Shown: positions 17,901-61,344 of the stretch, piece after piece | How the letters are laid out: each line of letters starts with the position of its first letter | How positions within the stretch are numbered: the stretch's first letter is position 1 | DNA from: Pyxicephalus adspersus | Lineage: Eukaryota > Chordata > Amphibia > Anura > Pyxicephalidae | Direction of reading: 5' to 3' | Length of the DNA: 64,000 nt | NCBI RefSeq assembly: GCF_032062135.1 | Contig: NC_092859.1 | Coordinates: 24,014,801 to 24,078,800 of the forward strand | Program-made: the position numbers and the translations under genes | Notes under the pieces: model-generated | Seen by the model: the letters and a program-made list of their open reading frames with translations, nothing else | Told to the model about the DNA's origin: nothing | Databases searched by the model: none

Positions 17901-18389
17901 GGATGTGGTCAGGTTAACAAAAACTACTGCCACTTAGAACAGGTCTTGCAATCTCTGATTAACTGCCACCTGGATTTGTACGGTATCATGTGATTTGGTA
18001 GCAACTGCCACTGGACATTCCCAATGAAAAATTCATATGCAAATTTTTAATGCAATCTTTTTCCTAGGGTGAGGGCTTGCTAGCAAATTGGCATGCATAT
18101 TTTTAGTATTGCTCTAACAGACGGCAATAAATATAGTAGGGGGTAGTTTGCAAAGAATACAAAATGAATCCTGATTTGTATGTGGCCCTTAACTGTGGAC
18201 TGGAGTATCACAGCTATGCTGTTGGCAGTTTGATGTATTTAAAACCTGTAATGTGAATATTCCCAATTCCATTGGTAATTATATATCATTACTGGTAAAA
18301 GAAAAGCAAGTTAGTTAATTTAAATATTTGGTGCTACCATATTCCAAAGTGCAGTACAGTAGTGTGACTGACCTGATCTTCTCAGGCAT
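8820..18389 (-). CDS. SLC25A18: Mitochondrial glutamate carrier 2 (SLC25 family), nine coding exons
   Basis: Encodes an inner-membrane carrier that imports glutamate with a proton into mitochondria (family knowledge). Coding exons in transcript order: 18373-18389, 17304-17426, 14848-14903, 12751-12841, 11284-11402, 10863-11007, 10631-10785, 10034-10109 and 8820-8961 (TAA at 8820-8822). The sum is 924 nt, 307 residues, all phases compatible; human SLC25A18 has 315. The three carrier signatures are PIDLAK (27-32), PMEMLK (121-126) and PLDVLK (233-238), marking three tandem repeats of two membrane helices each. Start chosen because MPEKIS joins directly to the conserved [12 protein letters not shown]25A18 is preferred over its paralogue SLC25A22 because [16 protein letters not shown] lacks the extra residue of SLC25A22 and because CECR2 and ATP6V1E1 flank the gene. 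Confidence 0.94.
8990..9790. repeat. Degenerate minisatellite, about 73-bp period, about 10 copies
   Basis: The words gtgggattactatcactcc and tatgacattggaatact alternate. The first recurs near 9065, 9137, 9211, 9284, 9356, 9435, 9511, 9584, 9651 and 9728, spacings 67-79 bp. Located in SLC25A18 intron 8. The long open frames over it (for example 9064-9408) come from the repetition and are not genes. Confidence 0.88.
10034..10109 (-). CDS. SLC25A18: SLC25A18 coding exon 8
   Basis: Acceptor tatttcag, donor gtaagt. 76 nt, encoding the V of PLDVLK, then [20 protein letters not shown] and IDCA. Confidence 0.95.
10631..10785 (-). CDS. SLC25A18: SLC25A18 coding exon 7
   Basis: Acceptor ccatacag, donor gtgagt. 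155 nt, encoding [20 protein letters not shown], the loop [13 protein letters not shown] and [18 protein letters not shown], i.e. the fourth and fifth helices. Confidence 0.95.
10863..11007 (-). CDS. SLC25A18: SLC25A18 coding exon 6
   Basis: Acceptor tcttgcag, donor gtgaga. 145 nt. The first half encodes a poorly conserved loop ([20 protein letters not shown]), the second the conserved [20 protein letters not shown]. The long frame seen in another phase here is a shadow. Confidence 0.94.
11284..11402 (-). CDS. SLC25A18: SLC25A18 coding exon 5
   Basis: Acceptor ggttatag, donor gtaata. 119 nt, encoding [20 protein letters not shown] and [19 protein letters not shown], with the second carrier signature. 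Confidence 0.96.
11830..12720. repeat. Purine-rich degenerate repeat tract
   Basis: About 0.8 kb of the plus strand is nearly all A and G with scattered cagaacagagaag-type words. It produces long spurious leucine/serine-rich frames on the minus strand. A clean tandem duplication lies inside (12267-12618). It occupies SLC25A18 intron 4. Confidence 0.8.
12267..12618. repeat. 167-bp tandem duplication plus partial third copy
   Basis: The unit starting gtgcagaaaacagcaggac occurs at 12267, 12434 and 12601, exactly 167 bases apart. The first two copies look identical over their length. The third matches only about the first 18 bases before diverging. Confidence 0.92.
12751..12841 (-). CDS. SLC25A18: SLC25A18 coding exon 4
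   Basis: Acceptor cactgacag, donor gtataa. 91 nt, encoding [20 protein letters not shown] then [10 protein letters not shown]: second transmembrane helix region, almost invariant in glutamate carriers. Confidence 0.97.
12962..14390 (+). mobile_element. Dead Tc1-like transposon, 1.43 kb
   Basis: The ends are imperfect inverted repeats (cagttaggtcc at 12962, cagttacatcc on the inverted right end at 14390), each flanked by TA. The interior matches the arrangement of Tc1/mariner-type elements: a gtagactttcagatttaat word near the left end and, inverted, gagcccctgaaatgaaggg near the right. Inserted in SLC25A18 intron 3. Confidence 0.9.
13300..14170 (+). pseudogene. Degenerate Tc1-like transposase
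   Basis: Fragments of a DDE transposase on the plus strand in several frames. The longest clean piece (13606-13827) ends [20 protein letters not shown], the block near the second catalytic aspartate of Tc1-like enzymes. Further downstream, text resembling NPIEHAWGLLK-type (ctaattgagcatgcatttcac) is visible. Stops and shifts interrupt the frame throughout, so the enzyme is not functional. Confidence 0.8.
14848..14903 (-). CDS. SLC25A18: SLC25A18 coding exon 3
   Basis: Acceptor ctctctcag, donor gtattg. 56 nt, encoding [18 protein letters not shown] and the first base of a glycine codon; the matrix loop of the first carrier repeat. Confidence 0.95.
14925..15126. repeat. Purine-rich low-complexity tract before gap
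   Basis: Almost pure A/G on the plus strand (gagagagaaagagg-type). The second gap begins at its end, a usual place for an assembly to break. Confidence 0.8.
15127..15645. other. Assembly gap (519 N)
   Basis: Undetermined bases inside SLC25A18 intron 2. No exon is missing here, since exons 2 and 3 join in phase. Confidence 0.99.
15646..17303. other. SLC25A18: SLC25A18 intron 2 sequence, nothing recognised
   Basis: No exon, repeat family or structured RNA recognised between the gap and coding exon 2. Confidence 0.5.
17304..17426 (-). CDS. SLC25A18: SLC25A18 coding exon 2
   Basis: Acceptor tatttcag, donor gtaagt. 123 nt, encoding [20 protein letters not shown], then [20 protein letters not shown]: first helix and first carrier signature. 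Confidence 0.97.
17505..18010. repeat. Degenerate minisatellite (catgtgatc ... actgccacctgg)
   Basis: Words like catgtgatctctt and aactgccacctgga recur irregularly about every 50-70 bases. The copies are strongly diverged, so the period is approximate. Located in SLC25A18 intron 1. Confidence 0.6.
18373..18389 (-). CDS. SLC25A18: SLC25A18 coding exon 1 (start codon)
   Basis: Minus strand ATGCCTGAGAAGATCAG followed by donor gtcagt. Only 17 nt, too short for ordinary reading-frame detection. It encodes MPEKI plus two bases of serine, and joins in phase to LPAKLINGG, as in other glutamate carriers (paralogue SLC25A22 has [11 protein letters not shown]). Confidence 0.9.
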
Positions 18390-18445
18390 GTTGCTGCTGC
18401 TTTATAGGACGGAGTTGGATGTAGTTGTTTGTCTCAGCTGCTCAG
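18390..18445 (-). other. SLC25A18: 5' UTR part of the start-codon exon
   Basis: Upstream of the ATG, an acceptor (taatcctttag) ends at 18446. This indicates that the start-codon exon is 18373-18445 and that further non-coding exons lie upstream. Confidence 0.6.
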
Positions 18446-21400
18446 CTAAAGGATTAAAGCAAGACAAAGAATTTATGAAGAATACAAAAAGAAACAAAAC
18501 CATTTTATAATGACAACATTAATCAGATCATCACTAAGGCTATTCAGACTGGAGATGCGGACAGGCATTCCCATAAAGGTGCTGACTGCTGGAACTTTGC
18601 CAGTGGCTCGGCCACCTGAGTTAGTTCACTGGTTCCCAAGAATCAACAGCAGCCAGCAGTACTAAACCACTCACTTCCACCTCCATTCATTTTTTTAATG
18701 GGTGGCCATGGGTGAGGCGTCTCACCCAAGGGCACAGTAAGGTAAAAGAAAATGGTAAAGGCACAACATACTTACTCCCAGTTTAAATATTTACTTAAAA
18801 GAAGTTGAGGAAATACATTTGCGTACCAAATCTACATACTGCAACAAAAATCTCATGTCTATGGGCCCTACACAATGCTATAGTGAAAAATGTTGTATTG
18901 TGGTGACTGTATGCAGTTATTGCTTGTATTATATAAATTCCTTTTTTTATCATTGTCAATTAAAGGGATGAGAGGGGATATAGTTGTTCCCCATCTATGA
19001 TTCTATTTCCTCTTATGGTGTCTCTGCTTCTCCTGATTCTGTATTGCCTGGGCCACCTGTATTAATTGTATTTGGTGCCTCAGTTACTGTAGACACCTTG
19101 CCAGTGTCTCTGGTTGTCTGTGACCCCCTAGGTGGTGACAAATCACTCTAGAGGTCAGAGGTGCTTATTTCTGTAACATCTGGGGAAAAATTGTGAGTTA
19201 ATTGAACCTTTTCCCTAGCTATAGAACCAGCAACTCGTGATATAGTGCAAAACTGACCTGCTTATGTGTACTAGACCTTTAGAAAGGTTAGATTTTTGCA
19301 GGGGCAGGCATGGCGAGGTGCAAAGTGTGCAGCAGGCCGAGGGCCCCTGACCTTCATCATCCAAGGGTCACAAACTACTTCAAGTGGGGGACGGAGTCAG
19401 ATCTACATAAGGGCTTACTGTTGGCTAGGTCTGCCACTGACCCTTTGTCAGTTTACACTTTTCCTCCATATTCCCTATGACAACCATTCATATTTATGAA
19501 AGTCCTCATTGGGACAACTGCCTAAAGATATCAAAGGTTTTCCCCGGTACACAGTATTTCTGGCCATTCCTGTACTGTCACGGGAACTCAGTGACCAAGT
19601 GACTGGCAGGCATGTGAGCACAGCAAACACTCTTATCTGCAGGGGATGAGAGGACAGGACTGGACCTCACATACGTCATTACCTCTTACCCCGGAGATTT
19701 TGCACATTGAGCCAGCAAAGTTTTGTCTTGTGACATGAATTGCAGTGGTGGGACCTTTGTCCTGGTGACCTGGTCAGAGGACAGTTGTACCCAACACAAT
19801 CGATATTGATGCAATCAGGGATGACGGATTATATTCAACAATACTTTTTCACTGTCTCTCACAGTCGAAGGCCAAATTTTTTATGGGAATTAACCTACTT
19901 GCATATTTTTGGGATGCAGGAGGAAACTGGAGTGGCTAGAGTAAAGCCACACAAACCCAAGATTGAAACCCGGGGATCTTAGTGTGGGAGGACACACAAA
20001 CTCCATGGAACTGGTGTCCTAGCCAAGATTTGAATATGAGACCCTAGGCAAAAGTTTTAGCCAATGAGCAACCTAATTCAGTTGGAGCTTCTCATTGTAT
20101 CTATAAATCTGCCAGGTCAATCTTGGGTTTCCCCCTTGTCCCAACTCTGCAGGAGCAATTTGTGCTGCTGTACAGGGTAAGGGGAAAAACTTTTATGAAA
20201 GATAGAGACAAAGATGAAAAGCACTGGAGATGCCAGATAGATAGGAAATACCGTATATTGGATCAGGAGTCATTAGTGGCAAAGTACTTGAACCTCAGGC
20301 AGAAATAAAACAAAGATTAATTCAAATCTGTATTCATTATGACATTATTAAATATCTTTTGCAGTCTCTATACACCATTTCTTAGGCTGTGAACATAAGG
20401 CTGGTGGATAACAGTAAGGGGGAAACTCTTGCCTACAAATGTCTGCAGTATAGGCAGGTGCATAGGGCATACAATGTCACATTCAAAGGGGACAATTAAA
20501 CTAAACATAGCAATACCTTGTATATCTGTACATCTGTGTATATATGTGCATTAGGTGGACAAGAAAGTTCTTGTTACTGACAAAGGTCTAGGAATTCAAG
20601 CACTAACAGGTGGGATTGTGAAAATTGATACAATGTGTACAAACTGCATTCTTTGTTGTTTTTTTTGCATTAAATTGACCCCTTGTGGCACACACATTCC
20701 AAAATAATGCCTGTGTAAAAGAATTCTAATTATCTCTTCCTATAGGCCTAGTTCCTCTATGTGTGAACATCTGCGGAATGTATTTCCCTTCCGCAGAGCA
20801 TGATGAGGGCTGGCACATGGCTATACAGGCCTCACTTTCATTTTCACACTTCCACAGACTGTATATTGCTGATAAGGATCAGTTCAATACCTGTACAGGA
20901 GGCAGTGATCACTGACCCACAAGGCTTTCAGTTATTTTCAGATTGGCCGGAGCAACCTGAATATTAATACCTGTGCATAGGCGGTTATAGTCAGTCTAAC
21001 ACCCAAGCTGGCACATGGTATTTTGCAATAGGTACAAATGATTTTGCACAAAAAAAGGAACATTTGTTCTCACAAAATAATTATTATTTTACTGTAAGTG
21101 TCTAATAGCCAATGCTCCTTCTACCCTATTATTATAAGCCTGCAGAATGAGGCAAACCAACGCTGCATGTTTGTGGACCTGTCTGAAATTATGTGCTTTA
21201 AAATCTAACCATCTCCAGTACCTACCGACAACATAGGTTATATCAGCAAAATCATCAGCTGTTAAGTCCTCTTATGTCCGTAAAGGCTTGAAGTTAATTT
21301 TTCCTTCCAGCTGTAAAAGTTTAATTGTACTTTTTGTCTATACAGATGAGCATTCCATGTATCTACAGTTCCCCTTAGTTACCAAACCAAACTTGTACAG

Positions 21401-21659
21401 GGCAAACACTTAAAAAGCCTGTGCAGAAGTAATCAAGAATTGTTATTCATCTTTAGCACAAAGCCAAAATGTCAGAAATAAAAAGCAAGTAAAAGTTTCC
21501 ATTAATCCAACAGACTTCAAAGTTTTATCTTGATCTGGTTCTGGTGCAAACATCACATTGCATTTCCCAATAAGGAGAATTTGACTGTATTGCAGTAAAA
21601 ATACTATATTAAGCGAAGGAAAATTAAAAACAGAAGTATAAAAAGAAGAGACAACCTAC
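18446..21659. other. SLC25A18: Probable 5' UTR intron of SLC25A18
   Basis: No coding exon was found. It contains a diverged copy of the 3' part of repeat family C at about 19890-20070 and unclassified sequence at 19296-19400 (caaagtgtgcagcaggccga) that resembles a word at about 34100-34200. Confidence 0.45.
19890..20070. repeat. Repeat family C, 3' part
   Basis: Contains cctacttgcatatttttggg, gcaggaggaaactggag, and cacaaactccatgg followed by gtgtcctagccaagatttga. This matches the second half of the copy at 48991-49302. Confidence 0.75.
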
Positions 21660-21717
21660 CTCACTAGATGTAGAATTGTTTCTGTGTGGTGACTCTTCTT
21701 CTGACTTGTCCGTAGAT
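21660..21717 (-). other. SLC25A18: Candidate non-coding exon of SLC25A18
   Basis: Minus strand shows a strong acceptor (tttcctatgatag) and a donor (gtaggt) bounding 58 nt. No coding continuity is needed because the start codon lies downstream at 18389. Splice-site logic only. Confidence 0.4.
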
Positions 21718-21796
21718 CTATCATAGGAAAAAAATAAATGTAACCCAAAACCTTCTACAGGTTGGAAATATTTGCATAGCAGAATATGATCTTTAC

Positions 21797-21960
21797 CTGG
21801 AAAGCTAGAACGCAGCTCCTGTTCTGTGTTCAATCTGACCACCTGGATTTGTCACCCAAAAAAGTCTTCCAGCTTCTCCTTTCGGCTCCTTTTTTAAAAC
21901 TCTCAGGATCCTTTTTTTAGCAAATCTCCAGTTTGGCCTCTGGGAGGGCCAGGAAAAAAG
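21797..21960 (-). other. SLC25A18: Candidate first non-coding exon of SLC25A18
   Basis: A donor (ccag then gtaaag) on the minus strand ends at 21797. Its upstream edge is not defined by the sequence; the limit given is a guess. No obvious CpG island is present. Confidence 0.3.
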
Positions 21961-22867
21961 GGGAGGAGAGGAGAGATTTATAGCATACAATGCTGCCTTC
22001 AGAGTGTGTCGTTGACCTAAAACAGGTTTACAGATTATCCCACAATTGCCCTGATTACTGTACACGGATCTTGCTCACTTTTCAGGGATCTGCAGAGCAG
22101 AACTCTCTATATGAAGAATGGAAACAAAAAGTTCTGAAAGTTTTTCTCTTCTTGATCCACAGCAAAGTTGATGTTTTTGAAACTTTAATAAACCAGTCAG
22201 TTAATCATCAGCAGAGGAAAGAAATGCATTGTGTTGTATACAGTATCCTAGAGCCTTTGCTGCCTGTTGCTGTGTGTATACAAGTCACAACGCATTAATT
22301 CCCTTCCACAAATACACGTGAGAAAGCTTAGAGCGTAACAAGAGCCAGAACGGCAAGGTATGCACAAAGTGTGGAAGGTATGGAACCCCTGACATTTTTT
22401 TTGCGTGTGTCTGTGTTTCTTGGAAGGGTGAGATTCACACCCTCTCTTTTTCTCATTGGGTGACTGTCAAAAAATGGGAAATCTAAAATTTTATAGCGGC
22501 CACCAGAACACAAGGTGAAGATAAATCTTCCAGTGGGGATACCAAACTAATAACTAAAATAAGATTCTTTTCCTACTTTCAGTTGTGTCTCCAAGGAAGT
22601 GAAGGAAAAGGCACACAGATAGCCATCAATCAAAATGACAGGGTTTGTAATCCTTTATTACCCTAAAGATTTACGTTAATATTTCCTTTCAAAGAGGATG
22701 CTACAATTTAAATTGAGAACATATCTTACTAGTTACTATTATAATGTGGGACCTAGCCAGTGCTTGCACCTGGCTGGCTTCCTGCTGGTTCAGGGCAAGA
22801 GGAGACTAGTTAAAGATATAAAAAAAAAAAAATGCTCGCACCTGCCACCCAATTCTGGATTGCCACT

Positions 22868-22922
22868 TATTAACAGTATTTATATAGCACCAACATATTA
22901 TGCAGTGCTGTACATACATTAT
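22868..22922. repeat. Short fragment of repeat family C
   Basis: cttattaacagtatttatat followed by agcaccaacatattatgcag and tgctgtacat, the 5' part of the family. Confidence 0.7.
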
Positions 22923-24869
22923 TACACATGCAACTGGGAAGTCCTAAGCTCACCATGCATATTACTGGATGGCTGGACATGCATGCACGAGAGTCAGGCT
23001 TGTTGAAGGAGCTTAACTTTTAGGACAAGGTGAGGGACAGTCTGCTGTCCATTGACCTATTTCAAGTCCTACAAAGGAAAGCAGTCTAACCTGCCAAATT
23101 ACTTTGTCCCCAAACAGCTGCAGTTCAGGACAGACAGGCCTAACCATATGGATCGAAGGATGCCCATAAATTGGACAAGTGAAATCAGAACTTCTGCTAA
23201 ACAATAGTATTACATTTCTGAGTAAAACGTAATAACCCATAGACTGGAACTAACAGACAAAGGACAATGTTCAAGTTGTGAAAAAAAAAATAAACCAAAT
23301 ACTGATTTATAAACATCATATGCCTGGATAGACCAGGGCACCAGAAGCATATGTCGCCGGTCTAGCAGGTAGTACCTAGTGGAGCAATGTGTGCTATGTG
23401 CTTTGGAATGGATGTCACTCAGCCAAGATAAAACTGGGAGACAGCATGTCTTTCAACCCTTGGGTAGACACCCTATTTTTTATGGGAAGAATCATAGACT
23501 ACCAATAAAAATGAGTAGGCACCACTGACTACTTTGCATAGTGCATTTCCCTAACTGCAGCACTTAATATGCTGTGCTGTATAATAAATACCCCTGACCG
23601 TTTCACTTCATAAACCGTGCATTACTTTCTACTTACTGCTGTACTCTATTCTGTCCAATGCATTATGTAGCACGGGCTGCTACACACCATAAGCTGTGAT
23701 GTACAATATCTTATCCTAACCGCTATACTCCAAGTTCTGCTGTACATTTCATGGTCCTCACTGCTTCAGTATGTAAACTGTGTATGTTACATAATATTTT
23801 CTACTTCAGGTAAGTTGCATTATGAAGCCCTAACTGAGTATTCAGTGTTGTAAGTTATACAGTCCTGGTTGCTGTACTCTGTAAACCGTGAACTACATTA
23901 TATATTCCTGTCTGCATTACTCTGTATATTGTGCTCTGTAATTTACTTTCCAACCAAAGTATATGTTATCTTAACAGTGGTTGATTGTTAGGCTGCCCCA
24001 AACTGTTCTAATAACTTTCTTTATTATGGAACACTCAATATATTACCGGATTTTAGGCAATCATAAGGTTTTCTAACCAGTAAGTGTACATCCCAAAGAA
24101 CAGGGATTGAGCTGAATGGATTTTTTTTCAGCAACCTTAATGGATTTGTATAAGAAAAAAAAAAAAACAAACACCTCTCAAAATATCATACAGTATGGAT
24201 GTACAGGCAGAAACTGCTTTCAGGTAAATGTTGCAATCATAGACTCTTAGAAAATAACAGAAAAGCTGCTAACAGTGGAGGGGGATTCACTTTTCTATAT
24301 AATTTATATACCTCCACATTTAATATTATAAAATGTACATTTAAAACATACTGCAAAAAAAATTAAAAACTGAGAAAACATTTACAGTCGATAAGATGCA
24401 TAGTTAATGATGTCAGGAGTCTCTTGAGTATGGCTAGGCTACATTCTTAGTGATGTCACTGGACTCTGGTGAATGTCCAGTTTACATTTAAACTGATGTC
24501 ATCGGTTTTTGGTGATTTGATAAGCTGCTTTCCTAATGATGTCAGCAGCTTCAGTGAGTGCATAAGACACTCTTCATGTACCTCTATAGTGAACTCTATT
24601 CTCTATTTGCACAGGTCTATGGTGAATGGATGGGCTACATTTAAAGTGATCCCACTGATCTCTGGTGGATGGACAGGCTGCAATCTTTAGTGAAGTATTA
24701 GCGTGCATTTTCAGAAAAGGAATCAGTCTTCAGCTAACAAATAAGATGTACTCCTCTATAGTGAACTTTATACTCAGCTGTCTCAGGTCTTAGTGAGTGG
24801 ACAGGCTGCATTATTAGCAGTGTAATTTTTCTATAATAAATTATTAGGGTACAATTTCAGTGATGTCAG

Positions 24870-25035
24870 CAGTCCCTAACCCAGAATGTTTTTAAGCTGG
24901 GTGGGAAGAAATTGTAGGTGGGTGGCAGCCCCTGTATTGTGACCAAACTCTTTAGTAACCACCCAAAAACAGCCGGGTGGGTACTGAAAAGTGCCGGGTG
25001 GTGCACCCAGCTAAAAGGGCCTGGGGAGAACCCTG
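24870..25035. mobile_element. Complete family B MITE, 166 bp
   Basis: Opposite orientation to the 50164-50329 copy and exactly the same length. Terminal repeats are cagtccctaacccag (left) and cagggttctccccag (inverted right). Ends of CAG...CTG form are hAT-like. No clear target duplication seen. Confidence 0.8.
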
Positions 25036-25223
25036 TGTTTGGATAGGCTGCATTCTCAATGAGCGCACCAGTCTCCCATAACTGAATAAGTTACTTTTCT
25101 AGTCTCTAGAGAATGGGCAGACTTGCAAGTTTTAACAAACTCAAACATTCTAAACCAAAAAAGAAATGACCATGGGTACAAAGAAGTAAACAGCAGACAA
25201 TTTCAGCAAAGTCAACTAATGTG

Positions 25224-25229
25224 TTTATT
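25224..25229 (-). promoter_or_regulatory. CECR2: Candidate distal polyadenylation signal, CECR2
   Basis: Minus strand reads agaataaacacattag, a canonical AATAAA. Confidence 0.35.
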
Positions 25230-27604
25230 CTAAGACATCATTTTATACAGAGAAAATCTCTTCACAGTGAAAAATCTAATTTCAATTACATTCTTTTTTT
25301 CACGGTATAAAACAAAATATTCAAACAAAATCTTAAAAAAAAAGACAACATAATACAATGTAACAGAACATAGCCACTGAGGTAACTGGAGGTTGTGTGG
25401 ACAAAAAAAATAAAAAGAAACAAATATCAATATATACAAAAGGTTAAAAAAAAAAAAATCAAAACACCGAGCAAAATAAATATAATTCACATTTCTGGGA
25501 GGCCTGGTGAGTCCATCAGGCCTTAAAAAGACAAAGACTTGGAATGAGGAAACATTTGGGTTCCAATGAGAGATTTTGGGCACTATAGGATGGGTGCATG
25601 AAAGAGACATTATTGGGTACTGCAGGTAAACACTGTTATATTCATTATATTAATTGAGGAATGATTGCAGTTATATTTCCAATATTTAATTTAATCTTAA
25701 TAGGGAGGAAAACTATTATTTTAGGTCAAACAATGCAAATAAAAAATATGTGACTCCACTGAAAGAAAAGGTGAAGTAAATATGTGTTCTTTGGAGACTG
25801 GAATGTAAATGCCATCACCTTGTTTTGTCTATGTGCAATCGTCCTTCGACATATTTACAGAGCAGTCTGACGTTGGGACATTTTCCCTACTGCTAGGTCA
25901 AGACTTTCTCCGCTGTCTTCTCTTTCTGCATAAGCAACCTGAACAGGTTTTTAAAAGGGGGGGAAAAAAGTTGCTGAAAGAGGTCTTGGTATACTTTCTC
26001 GGACAGGTCTTGGTATACTTTCTCTTTTTCCACCATTTCAGTATTGCTGCAGTCTCTACGTAACTTCAGAAATCAGATCCTCAGAGAGAGGGTACCATGC
26101 CATTCATTAGTTTCACAGCAAAAAAATATAACTAAATCGTTTTAAACAATTTGCTGCAAGCATATGCAAATACATGAAAATGCCAAACTATGGTTTCATC
26201 CTCTGACCCCCTGTAAGTGCTGAGACTTGTTGTGATGTAAGGGTCAGAGGAAGGAACCAGGACATAGCGGGGGAAACATGCACCTAATACTCCTTGAAAC
26301 ATGGATTGCTGAAATGACTGATGAAGGAGGCTTTACTAGTATGAAGGAGAGGCAGAGACGCCACTATAATACCTTGTTTTCTGCAGACAACTTAAAAAGA
26401 ACCATTTTATTTTCAGGCATATCCAAACCATAGAACAAAAATATATTATATTTCAGCTGATCAGTCCTAAATGTAGTGGCAGAATCAGTTTTCGGTTTGC
26501 TTTTCTAATGATATTGTCAGAAATAAAGTGTCCTTGTTACAGTGAGCTGAACAGACAGTTGATATCTATTCTGCAGATATGTTTAAAGTCCAGCCTGAGC
26601 AATAACCATGGCTTTCCCCATACATACAGTGGTGAAAAAAGCATAGCCACTCAAGGACAAGTGTTCTATTTACAGAATTAACAGTTGGAAAAAAAAAGTA
26701 AAGAAGTCCAAAAAAGAAAACAAATGTAGCCACCACATCCGAGCACCGGTAAGAAACATAATATATATGATTTTTGCTTTGGGATTTCCTCCGCTCTGTT
26801 AATTATCTCTGTAGCTTAATGACTGCCTTTCTTATGAAGGCCACACAAGTATAATAATAATATAATTGATCATTTGATGCAGTAAATCAAAGGATAACTT
26901 ACCAATGTCATAACAATTAGTTAAGCATACAAACTTATTTTGGTCAACTGAACCCATGAAAGAGAAAAAGGCAACTTGTTTTCAGTTTATCTGCTTCTAA
27001 ACCACCTGAATCCATCTATTCTCTGGGTAAAGTCTATTTTGTTCTCCTACAATGATGCATGAAAAAGGGGTAAACAATAATGTTCTTCCTTGCAAAAACA
27101 AAAGATTATCCCAGAAAGAAAATAAAAAACAAAAAAACAAAAAACAAAATAACTCCAGTACAATTATTGGATGAAGGCAGCAAGACGTAGCTTGTAAACA
27201 GAGGAGGCAGTAAACCATGCTCCTCACTTCCTGAGAATAGCTGTCTATAAGCCGGCCCCCACGGAGCAATTCAGTGTAACCCAACCACAGAACGGATGGG
27301 TGTATGAAATCACTTCAAGTCACTTCACATGGGGGAAGAGGGGCTACAGTAGTTTCACAAGATTAGGCCACATTGGTAGGAAATCCCAGAAGGCACACAG
27401 GTCCAGAATGGGCAATGAAAACTTGATCTGGTGGGCTTCAACATTTTTTATAGGCTGAATAAAGGTCAAGTCTGTTCCACTAGGTCTGTAGGAAGAAGAA
27501 ATTCAAAGATAATGTGTTTTTGTTGGGAAAAAAAGTAATAAGTAATATTATGGAAAAAAGCAAAAAGAACATAGACAAAGGCAGCAAAACATGACGTTAC
27601 CATT

Positions 27605-27910
27605 TTTTTTTTTACTTTAGTTGTGGAACTAACATATTCTGTAGCACTGTACAGAGAACACTGAATCATTTACATGTCTGCATCCCCTAGAGATTACAAC
27701 TTTTACTTTATATGTCCTCATCATTTTCATACACTATTATTCTCATACATTTATGTAGCTCCGATATATTTTGTTGTGCAATACAGAGAACACTGAGCCA
27801 TGCTCAGACATCATTCTCCGTACCTTTTAATGTCCTCTCATAATAGCATATTAATTTTATTCATTAATATACATCTGACATATTCCACAATGCTGCAGAG
27901 AGAACATGAA
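27605..27910. repeat. Degenerate tandem repeat, three copies of about 125 bp
   Basis: Words such as acatattctgtagcactgta with acagagaacactga (27628-27663), gatatattttgttgtgcaat with acagagaacactga (27761-27797), and gacatattccacaatgctgc with agagagaacatga (27877-27909) recur at 115-135 base spacing. The core also resembles the catattatgcagtgctgtac word of family C. Confidence 0.55.
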
Positions 27911-28295
27911 ACTATTGCCATACAAGTGGGGGGTACAAAAATGAGGTCAACCACAATTTTAGGTGGAAAGCAGATAACCTAACTGTGCATTTTTACATTG
28001 TGTAAGGAAACTACAGAAAGCAGGGAGGATAAGTACTCCAGCTTTTGCCAGATGAATTTTGGGCAAGCATATAAAACCTGGACATCACTGGTCAATTCTT
28101 TGCTTTTCAATTCTAATAATGCCCTTCCTCCAACATGCAGCAATTCTTTGTGAAAGTATAAATATCGTTGCACAGGACAGCCGAGTTAAGTAAAGTTTAG
28201 CTCCTAAGCCAGAAAAAAGCCTATCTGTCCAGAGTGTACCATGCTGTGTCCTGTCACAAAGAAGCGAGTTAGATGGCCAATAGTGTTTGATAACT

Positions 28296-28301
28296 TTTAT
28301 T
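28296..28301 (-). promoter_or_regulatory. CECR2: Candidate proximal polyadenylation signal, CECR2
   Basis: Minus strand reads ctttaataaaagttatc, AATAAA about 60 bases after the inferred stop codon. Confidence 0.4.
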
Positions 28302-28361
28302 AAAGTGACAGTAAAGCTTTACAATGCTGGTGATGAATGGGTAAAGATATAAATGAATAAA

Positions 28362-61027
<32,666 letters not shown>

Positions 61028-61340
61028 CCCGACCCCAGCGGCGCCCCCAACCCCGAACACGGCGTGCGCCCAGCTGCAGGGACAATGTAAGCGGGGCGGA
61101 GATAGGGGAGGAGCCTGACCGGGCCAGTGTGTGGGGACAAAGTGAGGGGGGCGGGGAAGAAGGAGAGACATGGACTCGGCAACGTGCAGAGACAATGTAA
61201 AGGGGGCGTGGTTATCGGAGGAGCCTATGCGTAGCGCCGCCGAGTTGTAAAGGTAGAGGGGAGGAGCCGGGTACTGATGGCCACGCCCTCTGAACCCCGC
61301 CCACCACACCGCTACATCGGACAACAGAACGCCACGTGAC
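61028..61340 (-). promoter_or_regulatory. CECR2: GC-rich promoter / CpG island of CECR2
   Basis: The only CpG-dense stretch in the window (about 60.93-61.34 kb). GC boxes at 61093-61099 (ggggcgg), 61146-61156 (gggggcgggg) and 61295-61302 (ccccgccc). No TATA box near the exon, typical of a CpG-island promoter. Confidence 0.75.
61331..61340 (-). promoter_or_regulatory. E-box GTCACGTGGC
   Basis: Palindromic CACGTG core at 61333-61338 at the outer edge of the CpG island; this extended form is bound by USF and MiT/TFE-type bHLH factors. Function here is inference. Confidence 0.4.
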
Positions 61341-61344
61341 TGAA

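Larger units (their letters stand above)
21961..25200. other. Intergenic region between SLC25A18 and CECR2
   Basis: No supportable gene. Contains a short family C fragment (22868-22922) and a complete family B MITE (24870-25035). Long frames here lack homology to anything I recognise. Confidence 0.5.
25201..28361 (-). other. CECR2: Possible long 3' UTR of CECR2
   Basis: Downstream of the CECR2 stop codon there are two candidate polyadenylation hexamers on the minus strand, at 28296-28301 and 25224-25229. If the distal one is used the 3' UTR is about 3.1 kb and AT-rich. No other gene was found in the stretch. Confidence 0.4.
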
